DNA from: Sipunculus nudus
Lineage: Eukaryota > Annelida > Sipuncula > Golfingiida > Sipunculidae
NCBI GenBank assembly: GCA_026874595.1
Contig: CM049311.1
Coordinates: forward strand, 53,571,676 to 53,635,675
Direction of reading: 5' to 3'
Length of the DNA stretch: 64,000 bases
Shown here: piece after piece, positions 24,049-34,344 of the stretch
Numbering within the stretch: position 1 is the first letter of the stretch
How the letters are laid out: every line of letters begins with the position of its first letter
Translations under genes and position numbers: made by a program
The notes under the pieces: model-generated
What the model saw: the letters and a program-made list of their open reading frames with translations, nothing else
What the model was told of the DNA's origin: nothing
Database searches by the model: none

Positions 24049-24621
24049 AAAACTATAGTTGTGTTGCTCTCTCCATGAATGTCAGAAGTATCAGTCTTCG
24101 TGCCCTTGAATCCCGGTAATTATACTGCAATAGTGACCTGTCCTTTCGTGGGGCCAAGAAATCACGTAAAGCAAAGTGATCCACATCCCTGCCTTTGACA
24201 TTTACAGTTACATTACAAGTTACATTCACATGATAAAACAACATATACATTCGCATTATGTGATAAAGATAGGACTCCTATTTGAATGTGCGGGCTACCG
24301 TCCACAGTAGGTGTCGAAAGAGAAATTTGTTTTTGTTATCTGGTCATCTTATTTCGTATTGAAACCAGTGATAATAATATGAGATAAGCATTATGTTAGT
24401 ACTATGTATATATAACCTAGATCAATGTGTACATGTATCAAAGAGGCATATTAAAGACTTGTACGTCATGCGATACACACAGTGACGACCCCCCCCCCCC
24501 CCCTAATTGTTCGTGTCCAAGACCAAAATAAATTGTTCATAAACGCGTCCCACGCATAAGTGAGTCCAGGTCCACCGTGAGGGTTGTCCAAAGGTCAGGT
24601 TTGTTTACTTCTTTCTGTTGT

Positions 24622-25479
24622 TTAAGCGAAGAGGGTATCTAGCTCGGTGAGCTGAGTCACGACTTTGATGCTTTTATCAAGCATTCTTATGTTGATGAAG
24701 CCGTCAAAGGTCCAGGTGTCAGCGATCCGTTTTTCACGTTTCAGCCGTCTTGCTTCGTAGGCGACTCCAGCTCGTTGCTTAGTTAAATCCTCGTTGACAA
24801 AGATCTTTTCACTGCCCTCTGCAGTGCGGCCTAGTTTGCGTGCACTAAGAACCTTGCGTTTTGCATTGTAATTTGTAAACTTGACCAGTACTTCTCTTGG
24901 CCTTTTGTCCGTTTTATCAGGGACCCTGCCGACTCGATGCACACGGCAATAGTCCGGCCCGCTAATATTGGTTTTCAAAGTGTTTGTAAAGAGGTCGTGA
25001 ACCCTAGAATCTATGTCTTCACCTTGTAACTCCGTTAGGCCAGAGATCCGTACTGAATTTCTGCGACTGTACTGATGCAAGTCATCATAGTTTTTCTTTA
25101 GCTGCTCTGTTGCGGACTGGTTTATGTTCAATTTTTCCTCAGACATTTTTACTTTTTCTTTTAGTTTATTTATCTCTGTTTGTTGATTATTTATCAGTTC
25201 ATCTTGCCATTTTAAGTGCTCTTGGAAAACACTAGTAATATATTCAGACTGTCTGTTTAAGAGTTTTATAAGCACACCAACTGTTAATGCTGCTGTTGCA
25301 TCCATGCTTTCTAAAGTAAGAAGTACTGGATTCAACTCAATATCAGACTTTACTCTTTTGTCCGTTGGATGAGGTGTACCAGGCGACAGTGAACTGTCAG
25401 ACATGTGTGTACGCTTTTGTGTATCTGAACGTGGAATGTCCGGTATGTCTTCGTTAATTGATATTTGTTTAGATGCCAT
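24622..25479 (-). CDS. LINE-1 ORF1: RNA-binding chaperone-like protein, 285 aa
   Basis: This is an L1-type ORF1p: an RNA-binding, trimerising nucleic-acid chaperone that coats the element RNA. The first ~55 residues are disordered and Ser/Thr/Pro-rich. A coiled coil spans about residues 85-135 (EHLKWQDELINNQQTEINKL with following heptads). The RRM-like domain starts at HQYSRRNSVRISGLTE (about 137-152). The C-terminal basic domain includes IFVNEDLTKQRAGVAYEARR and ends near the stop. The frame is uninterrupted. The start at 25479 is the first Met of the frame, in an AGATGCC|ATGG-like minus-strand context with G at +4. There is no CCHC zinc knuckle, unlike the ORF1 of LINE-2 nearby. Confidence 0.9.
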   Translation of the reverse strand: MASKQISINEDIPDIPRSDTQKRTHMSDSSLSPGTPHPTDKRVKSDIELNPVLLTLESMDATAALTVGVLIKLLNRQSEYITSVFQEHLKWQDELINNQQTEINKLKEKVKMSEEKLNINQSATEQLKKNYDDLHQYSRRNSVRISGLTELQGEDIDSRVHDLFTNTLKTNISGPDYCRVHRVGRVPDKTDKRPREVLVKFTNYNAKRKVLSARKLGRTAEGSEKIFVNEDLTKQRAGVAYEARRLKREKRIADTWTFDGFINIRMLDKSIKVVTQLTELDTLFA

Positions 25480-25648
25480 GGTGCTTAGTAGTGTAGTATA
25501 TGAAAGTACTTATCTCATGGTCTTCTCTTTGGTCAGAAAGTGAATCGTTATATGACACTGCCCGTCATAATAATCAACTTAGCGAGAGCTGTTGGAAACA
25601 CGTCCGCTCTCCATGCTGGCTCGTTCTCGTACAACTAGAAATAGTACG

Positions 25649-28600
25649 TGACAAACACTTTTTGGAGTATTTCATGCCCGAAGGGATCGGGTAACCCGTA
25701 TCCCAGATATAGCATATATTAAATGTGACAAACACTTATTGGAGTATTTCATGCGCCAGGGGTTAGGGTAACCCGTATCCCGGATATAGCATATATTAAA
25801 TGTGACAAACACTTATTGGAGTATTTTATGCCCGAAGGGTTAGGGTAACCTGTATCCCGGATAAAGGATACATTAATAGTGACAAACATTTACTTAAGTA
25901 TTTAATGTCCGAAGGCTAAGTGTCACCCGTATCCAGGATATACCATATATTAATAGTGACAAACACTTACTCGTGTATTCATGCCTGAAAGGTTAGGGTA
26001 ACCCGTGTCCCGGATATAGCATATATTATTAGTGACAAATAACTACTGAGTATTTCATGCAGAAAGGGTTAGGATAACCCGTATCCCGGATATACCATAT
26101 ATTCATAGTGACCAACACTGAGTAATCACTTACTGGTGTATTTAATGCTCGGAGGAGTAGGGTCACCCGTATCCCGGATATTCCATATATTAAAAGTGAC
26201 AAACACTTCCTATATCATTTCATGCCCGCAGGGATCGGGTAACCCGTATCCCGGATATAGCATATATTAATAGTGACAAACACTCCAGTATTTCATGTCC
26301 AAAGGGTAAGGGTAACCCGTATCTTGGATACAGTATATATTAAGAGCGACAAACACTTACAGGAGTTTTGCACGCCCCAACGGTTACGGTAACCAGTGTC
26401 ACTGATATAGCATATATGAATAGTGACAAAAACTTACTGGAGTATTTCAGTGACAAACACTCACTGGAGTATTTCAGGTCCGAAGGGTTTGGGTAACCCA
26501 TATCCCCCATTCACCATATATTTATATTGACAAAGACATGTTGGAATATTTCAAGACTACAGGCTTAGTGTCATCCATATCCCGGATATAGCATATATTA
26601 ATTGTGACAAACACTTACTCCAGAATTTCATGTCTGAAGGGTTAGGGTAACCCGTATCCCGGATACAGCATATATTAATAGCGACAAACACTCGTGTTTT
26701 TCATGCGCCAAGGGTTACGGTTACCCGTGTCACGGATATAGCATATATTAATAGTACCAAACACTTACTGGAGTATTTCATGCCCGAAGGGGTAGGGTAA
26801 CCCGTATCATTGATATAGCATATATGAATAGTGACAAACACTTACTTGAGTATTTCAGTGACAAACACTTACAGGAGTATTTCATGACCAAAGGGATAGG
26901 GTAACCCGTATCATGGATATTGCATATATGAAAAGTGACAAACACTAACAGGAGTATTTCATGCCCGAAGGGTTAGGATAACCAGTATCCCGGATATAGC
27001 ACAAATCAATAATAACAAACACTTACCTGATTATTTCATGCCCGAAGGGTTAGGGTAACCCGTATCCGGATATTGCATATATTAATACTGACAAACACTT
27101 ACTGGAGTATTTCATGCCCCGATGGATAGCGTAACCCGTGTCACGGATATAGCATATATGAATTCTGACAAACACTAACTGGAATATTTCAGTGACAAAC
27201 ACTTACTTGAGAATTTCAGGTCCGAAGGGTTTGGGTAACCGTATCCCGCATTCACCATATATTAATAGTAAACAAGACTTACTGGAGTATTTCATGACTA
27301 AAGGCTTAGTGTAACCATTATCCCGGATATAGCATATATTAACTCTGACAAACGCTTACTCCAGTATTTCATGCCCGAAGGGTTAGGGTAACCCGTATCC
27401 CGGATGTAGCATATATCAATAGTGACAAACACGTACTGGAGTAATTCACGCCCAAAGGGTTAGGGTAGCCGGTATCCCGGATATAGCACATATTAATAAT
27501 GACAAACAATTATTGGAGTATTTCATGCCCGAAGAGTTAGGGTAACCCGTATTCTGGATATAGCATATATTAATAGTGACAAACACTTACTGGAGTATTT
27601 CATGCCCGAAGGGTTACGGTAACCCGTATCCCGGAAACAGCATTTTTTTAATAGTGACAAACACTTACTGGAGTATTTCATACACGAAGGGTTAGGGTAA
27701 CTCGTATCCCGGATATAGCATATATTAGTAGTGACAAACACTTACTGGAGTATTTCATACCCGAAGGGTTAGGGTAACCCGTATCCCGGATATAGCAAAT
27801 ATTAAAAGTGACAAACACTAACTGGAGTATTTCATGCCCCGATGGATAGCGTAACCCGTGTCACGGATATAGCATATATGAATTGTGACAAACACTAACT
27901 GGAATATTTCCGTGACAAACACTTACTTGAGAATTTCAGGTCCGAAGGGTTTGGGTAACCGTATCCCGCATTCACCATATATTAATAGTGAACAAGACTT
28001 ACTGGAGTATTTCATGACTAAAGGCTTAGTGTAACCCGTATCCGGATATTGCATATATTAATACTGACAAACACTTACTGGAGTATTTCATGCCCCGATG
28101 GATAGCGTAACCCGTGTCACGGATATAGCATATATGAATTGTGACAAACACTAACTGGAATATTTCAGTGACAAACACTTACTTGAGAATTTCAGGTCCG
28201 AAGGGTTTGGGTAACCGTATCCCGCATTCACCATATATTAATAGTGAACAAGACTTACTAGAGTATTTCATGACTAAAGATTTAGTGTAACCCGTATCCC
28301 GGATATAGCATATATTAACTCTAACAAACGCTTACTCCAGTATTTCATGCCCGAAGGGTTAGGGAAACCCGTATCCCGGATGTAGCATATATCAATAGTG
28401 ACAAACACGTACTGGAGTAATTTACGCCCGAAGGGTTAGGGTAGCCGGTATCCCGGATATAGCACATATTAATAATGACAAACAATTATTGGAGTATTTC
28501 ATGCCCGAAGAGTTAGGGTAACCCGTATTCTGGATATAGCATATATTAAAAGTTACAAACACTTACTGGAGTATTTCATGCCCGAAGGGTTACGGTAACC

Positions 28601-29087
28601 CGTATCCCGGAAACAGCATTTTTTTAATAGTGACAAACACCTACTGGAGTATTTCATATACGAAGGGTTAGGGTAACTCGTATCCCGGATATAGCATATA
28701 TTAGTAGTGACAAACACTTACTGGAGTATTTTTATACCCGAAGGGTTAGGGTAACCCGTATCCCGGATATAGCAAATATTAATAGTGACAAACACTAACT
28801 GGAGTATTTCATGCCCCGATGGATAGCGTAACCCGTGTCACGGATATAGCATATATGAATTCTGACAAACACTAACTGGAATATTTCCGTGACAAACACT
28901 TACTTGAGAATTTCAGGTCCGAAGGGTTTGGGTAACCGTATCCCGCATTCACCATATATTAATAGTGAACAAGACTTACTGGAGTATTTCATGCCCGAAG
29001 GGTTAGGGTAACCCGTATCTCAGATATAGCATACATTAATAGTGACAAACACTTACTGGAGTATTTCATACCCGAAGGGTTAGGGTA
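25649..29087. repeat. ~77-bp satellite array, block 1, with higher-order repeats
   Basis: The consensus unit is TGACAAACACTTACTGGAGT, then ATTTCATGCCCGAAGGGTTA, then GGGTAACCCGTATCCCGGAT, then ATAGCATATATTAATAG. It contains the telomere-like GGGTTAGGGTAACCC, which is also a hairpin (GGGTTA and TAACCC around GGG). About 45 monomers fit the block, some truncated. A higher-order unit of about 720 bp is visible: GATGGATAGCGTAACCCGTG occurs at 27121 and 27841, and again at 28097 and 28818, with the intervening monomer variants in the same order, including a GCATTTTTTTAATAG variant at about 27641 and 28615. Confidence 0.95.
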
Positions 29088-29475
29088 CACTGTGAAAAAT
29101 ATGCGTTAAAATACGAGACAACGTCACGTAAATTTAACGTGCCATTTTCTCGTATTCACTATTATACAGGAATACGCGACTTAGAGGCGTGACATCACGT
29201 GTATGTGTCGAGTTATCATGGTTTAGCCCATACCGTATCACTTTACTCGAGATTGAAGCGGTAATTATATAACTCCTCCGTGGAGATTGCTAATGACACA
29301 TACATCCCTTGTCCATGAGCCCCCGCCCCGGGATACCAGCATGTCCGTGCAGCAGCGCCCGGCAGGAGACCACATACAGTGCCCTGGTTGATAAGAGAGC
29401 TACCGCACAGAACTGGACGGGCCACTAGATAGGTTCAAATTCTCCCGCCTGCAACACCAATTCACACAAAGGACC

Positions 29476-29759
29476 ATGCAGGCTCTTCGTGCATGTGTGG
29501 TGTGTTATGATTCGAGGTGAGTAAAACAGCTTAAAGATATTTCAATGAAATTCAGTTGTAAAACCAGCGCAATCCAGTTTCTGTAGGATGTTATGAATAG
29601 TAAATTCAATAAACTATGAAATTTATAGTCACATGAATCAACATAGAACTGCATCGGCAGTATTTGTATATATAATTATTATGCCTCTTTGGGATTTATT
29701 TATTATCAGTGGGGTATACTGTCAGGCCTCAGGGAAGGAATGGCCCAGCCTGCTCATGT

Positions 29760-29804
<45 letters not shown>

Positions 29805-30939
29805 TATTATCTCAAATTACCATATTCTTTTCTGAAATTTTTATATACAATGAAATGTTATACAGAATATTCTATGTTTTCCTCTCAACAGGAAGCCACT
29901 ACAGCATATGAAATTGAAGAAGAACAACTATCCCATGCACCACCTACATGTTATATTCGCAGGTAGGTAAAAAAAATCAGGTTTATTTCTTAAGAGACTT
30001 CTAAGAATATCTGATGTTGAATTTCATGACTCACTAAAATACATCTAGGCATAACTAAATTACATCAAAGTTTGACAATTATAATGTGGACCAATGGCCA
30101 TGTTTTATACACAAACAATCATGTTTTGCTCTTTCATTGCTTCCAGGATGCAGTTGTGGAAGGATACATCTTAGACCAGAATGACAGCCATTGAGCATAT
30201 ATAAACGGAGCTTTCTTGGCCTGGTCTTTGAAGCCTATAATACCTCCAACTTTCACTCTCCAAGTTCAGTGGGTCAGATGTTTAAATTCATCCAAAGGTA
30301 TGTATCACTGAATATATGCTGTTATGTGTGCATGTGGGAATTTACGCTAAAAATTTCAGTAGTTGTTAAACAAGTGATGGGGAAAGGTAATATTAATTTA
30401 TCTATTACTTTGGATTTTATTATTGTTATTATTATTATTGCAGCAATTATTAATACTGTAAACATACTGTAACCATTACTTTGAAAAGCTGTAATGTTCT
30501 ATAACTGTGACCTTACATATTACTATTCCTTCATCCTTGGTTAGAATTTATTTCACGCTAAATACTGGATTATCATTTCCGTATAAAAATATATTTCATA
30601 CACCGTGATAATATATTCAAATCAGTTAAGCATTAAGGCCAGCTTCATCTTGGTATATCAAAATTTGGTATAATGACCTTACAAATGCCATCATAACCTT
30701 ACAATTACACTAAAAAGGTGATTTTCTATGTTACAGGAAATAAAAGATATATAAGTTAATACAAGCTGTAGAGATAATTTTATATTAATTGAAATATTTT
30801 GATATTTTACAGAGTCTTGGCAGGCATCAAACCCGATCAGGGGATCGTAGGTCAAACAGAGAAGAAACAAAAGAGACCAGTTACCAGCAGCAAGGTCTGG
30901 AAGTTGTGTAACTGCGTCTGTGACTTCGATAATAAATGA
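29476..30939 (+). pseudogene. Four-exon reading frame of unknown product, with one in-frame TGA
   Basis: The exons are 29476-29516 (ATG to GAG|GTGAGT), 29892-29962 (TCTCAACAG| to GCAG|GTAGGT), 30147-30297 (GCTTCCAG| to AAAG|GTATGT) and 30813-30939 (TATTTTACAG| to TGA at 30937-30939). All six splice sites are near-consensus, and the phases agree at every junction. Together they give one 129-codon frame broken only by TGA at 30182-30184 (codon 50). The first part is Cys/His-rich (CVVCYDSRK early, then PMHHLHVIF and GCSCGRIHLRPE), suggesting a zinc-binding fold. The later part has SFLGLVFEAY and a basic QTEKKQKRP stretch, and ends WKLCNCVCDFDNK. I do not recognise the family. It could be a captured host gene fragment, the element's own protein, or a spliced noncoding transcript. 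The TGA probably marks a pseudogene. An AATAAA overlaps the stop, and another is near 31294. Confidence 0.55.
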
Positions 30940-31410
30940 ACAAATTGAGGAAACACAAAAAGACTGCGTGTCGGTGAAGCTGACGGGGGCTTCAACTTAA
31001 TTGTTGCATATTTCCATGTACACAAATGTATTAGACACTATCATATTCTATTTATTGCAAAACTCTGAAATCTTGCTGTAATGTTTACGGTGTTATAGAG
31101 GATAGGAATGTTACAAAAACCTTATTTTTTTTTTGCTGTAGAGATTTATAAATACTGCATTTATGTTTGATATAGATTCTTTTCAGAGCTATTGACTGCC
31201 ATTTTAATTCTATATATTCTTTTCTGATCCATCAATTAATGTTTGTATCGATCGTTTTGCATCTATCGATATATCGTGGCTCCCTGCTTGGTGTAATAAA
31301 ATGTTTGTATACATGAACAAGACTTGGTCGCGTAAAATTACGCGAATAAGATGATCAAATGTGCGTAAAATAACGCGACTATGCAGCGTCAACTTTGCTG
31401 CCACGACATT

Positions 31411-31861
31411 GGCCGTATCCGCACTTAGTTCGCAACTAAACCGGATTATACTAAACCGGTTTACGTTAGTCTCGAAGTGGTCCGCTTTGCGTCCGCACTG
31501 TAGTTTGCTTTACAAAAGCCTAAACCGGTTTATGAAACACACTTTTAGTTTGCTGTCCGCACTTGGTTCGTAATCCGATTCAGGCCTACAAATGAGCGAT
31601 CCCTTGCGCAACGCATGCTGGGGCAACATCACGGCTAGCGATCAAGGCTGTTCGCTGAAACTGGACTCATTCGGGCTAGAAGCGGGTTTGCCTGTAAGCA
31701 CTAGAAACCGGTTTACTGTAAACCGGACTAAAGTAAACCAGACTACTGTAGACCGCCTTTCAAGCGGACTACAGTAAACCGAACTGATGCGGATTAGTGG
31801 CCTAGTGCGGACAGAGTAAACCGATTCACGATCCGGATTATTTGCTAGTGCGGACACGGCC
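31411..31861. mobile_element. Short TIR element (451 bp) nested in the 2.8-kb element
   Basis: The left terminus is GGCCGTATCCGCACTTAG and the right terminus is CTAGTGCGGACACGGCC, an inverted match. It is flanked on both sides by ATT (31408-31410 and 31862-31864), a 3-bp target duplication as in PIF/Harbinger-like elements. The interior is dense in AAACCGGTTT palindromes (near 31463, 31522 and 31708) and GTCCGCACT motifs. There is no coding capacity. Confidence 0.7.
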
Positions 31862-31897
31862 ATTGTCGCGTAAAATAACGCACAATTTTTCACAGTG

Positions 31898-34076
31898 CAA
31901 CTCGTATCCCGGATATAGCATATATTAGTAGTGACAAACACTTACTGGAGTATTTCATACCCGAAGGGTTAGGGTTACCCGTATCCCGAATATAGCATAT
32001 ATTAATAGTGACAAACACTAACTGGAGTATTTCATGCCCGAAGGGTTAGGGTAACCCGTATCCCGGATATAGCAGAAATTAATAGTGACAAACATTACTG
32101 GAGTATTTCATGCCCGAAGGGTTAGGGTAACCCGTAACCTGTATGTAGCATATATTAATAGTGACAAACACTTTCAGGAGTAAGTCATGCCTGAAGGGTT
32201 AGGGTAACCCGTATCCCGGATTTAGCATATATTAATAGTGACAAACACTTACTGGAGTATTTCATGCCCGAAGGGTAAGGGTAACCCGTATCTGATATAG
32301 CATATATGACTAGTGACAAACACTTACAGCAGTATTTCATGCCCCAAGGATTAAGGTGACCCGTATTCTGGACAAAGCATATATTAATAGTGACAAATAC
32401 TTACAGAAGTATGTCATGATCGAAGGGTTAGGGTAACCCGTTTCCCAGATATACCATATATTTATAGTGACAAACACTTACTGGGGTATTTCATGCACAA
32501 AGGGTAAGGATAACCCGTATCCCGGATATAGCATATATTAATAGTGACAAACACTTACTGGAATATTTCATTCCCGCAGGGTAAACCTAAACCGTATCCC
32601 GGATATACCATATATTCATAGTGACAAATACTTACTGGAATATTTCATTCCTGGAGGGTAAACCTAAACCGTATCCGGGATATACCATATATTCATAGTG
32701 ACAAACACTTATTGGAGTATTTCATGCCCGAACAGGTAGGGTAACCCGTTTCCCGGACATACCATATATTAATAATGACAAACACTTACTCGAGTATTTC
32801 ATGTACAAAGTGTAAGGGTTACTCGTATCCCGGATAAAGCTTATACTGATAGTGACTATCAAATACTGGAGTATTTGATGCCTTAAGGGTTAGAGTAACC
32901 CGTATCCCGGATATAGCATATATTATTAATGGCAAACACTTACTAGAGTATTTCATTCCCGAAGGGTTAGGGTAATCCGTATCTCAGATATAGCATTCAT
33001 TAATAGTGACAAACACTTACTGGAGTATTTCATACCCGAAGGGTAAGAGTAACTCGTATCCCGGATATAGCATATATTAAATGTGACAAACACTTACTGG
33101 AGTATGTCATACCCGATAGGGTTAGGGTTACCCGTATCCCGGATATAGCAAATATTAATAGTGACAAACACTAACTGGAGTATTTCATGCACGAAGGGTT
33201 AGGGTAACCCGTATCCCAGATATAGCATATATTAATAGTGACAAACAATTACTGGAGTATTTCATACCCGAAGGGTAAGGGTAACCCTTGTCCTGGATAT
33301 AGCATATAGGAATGGTGACAAACACTTACAGGAGTATTTCACCCCCGAAGGGTTAGGGTAACCCGTATCCCGTATATAGCATATATTGTTAATGGCAAAC
33401 ACGTACTGGAGTATTTCATTCCCGAAGGGTTAGGGTAACCCGTATCTCAGATATAGCATACATTAATAGTGACAAACACTTACTGGAGTATTTCATACCC
33501 GAAGGGTTAGGGTAACTCGTATCCCGGATATAGCATATATTAGAAGTGACAGACACTTACTGGAGTATTTCATACCCGAAGGGTTAGGGTTACCCGTATC
33601 CCGGATATAGCATATATTAATAGTGACAAACACTAACTGGAGTATTTCATGCCCGAAGGGTTAGGGTCACCCTTATCCGATATAGCATATATGACTAGTG
33701 ACCAACACAGGAGTATTTTATGCCCCAAGGGTTAAGGTAACCCGTATTCTGGACAAAGCATATATTAATAGTGACAAATACTTACAGGAGTATGTCATGA
33801 CCGAAGGGTTAGGGTAACCCGTTCCCAGATATACCATATATTTGTAGTGACAAACACTTACTGGGGTATTTCATGCACAAAGGGTTAGGGTAACCCGTAT
33901 CCCGGATATTGCATATATTAATTGTGACAAACACTTACTCGAATATTTCATTCCCGGAGGGTAAACGTAAACCGTATCCCGGATATACCATATATTCAAA
34001 GTGACAAACACTTATTTGAGTATTTCATGCCCGAAGGGGTAGGGTAACCCGTCTCCCGGACATACCATATATTAAT
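31898..34076. repeat. ~77-bp satellite array, block 2
   Basis: This is the same satellite as 25649-29087, with about 28 monomers. A second higher-order pattern of about 1.3-1.4 kb is visible. The run TATATGACTAGTGAC followed by a GGACAAAGCATATATTAATA monomer occurs near 32305 and 33686. The run CGGACATACCATATATTAAT occurs near 32755 and 34059, the latter being where LINE-2 interrupts it. Confidence 0.9.
34063..34076. repeat. Left target-site duplication of LINE-2
   Basis: TACCATATATTAAT occurs here and at 39480-39493, immediately outside the two ends of LINE-2. This 14-bp duplication within a satellite monomer proves retrotransposition into a pre-existing array. Confidence 0.85.
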
Positions 34077-34344
34077 TTTTTTTTATATATCTTTATTCAT
34101 TTCCATTCTGCCATTTCCATACTCCAATCTTCCCCCGGCAGGTAAAGGAAGTGGATAGACAAACATATATTTATAATGACTTACATGCAGTGTGCAATAT
34201 ATCTTTATCTTTACAACATATCAAACAGCTGACCTAATTTCACTTGTTTTACTTTATACTTCTTTACAAATCTTGTGTTTAGTTAACTTTTTAAATCATC
34301 CTTTATATATCCAATCAATCCCTCTGCAGAAGGATAGACATCTT

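Larger units (their letters stand above)
20244..25648 (-). mobile_element. LINE-1: near full-length APE-type non-LTR retrotransposon with two intact ORFs
   Basis: On the minus strand the order is a 5' UTR of about 170 bp (25480-25648), ORF1 (24622-25479), a 573-bp inter-ORF region with a poly-C run near 24489, ORF2 (20575-24048), and a 3' UTR ending in a short TTAAATTAAATTAA-like tail at about 20244-20260. Both reading frames are open end to end, which suggests a young copy. A CR1/Jockey-superfamily placement fits the RT motifs; the exact clade is unresolved. It lies exactly between two different tandem arrays (241-bp array on its 3' side, 77-bp satellite on its 5' side), and no target-site duplication is evident. 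Confidence 0.9.
29088..31897. mobile_element. 2.8-kb TIR DNA element with a spliced reading frame inside
   Basis: The termini are CACTGTGAAAAAT on the left and its inverted match ATTTTTCACAGTG on the right. Adjacent subterminal GCGTTA/TAACGC and ACG-rich stretches also match. It interrupts a satellite monomer: the left flank reads GGGTTAGGGTA and the right flank reads CAACTCGTATCCCGG, while undisturbed monomers read GGGTAACTCGTATCC. A TA target duplication with one substitution (TA, CA) explains this. The superfamily is uncertain; CACTG-type ends occur in the CMC group. The body carries canonical exons (29476-30939), a (TA)n run at 29766-29800, and a nested 451-bp element near its right end. 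No transposase is recognised. Confidence 0.75.

Noticed and set aside
24053-24256. Extra ORF between LINE-1 ORF1 and ORF2
   Set aside because: 67 codons with no recognisable domain, out of frame with ORF2; treated as inter-ORF sequence.
30182-30184. Selenocysteine codon
   Set aside because: No SECIS structure was recognised downstream and the frame lies in a transposon; a nonsense mutation is simpler.
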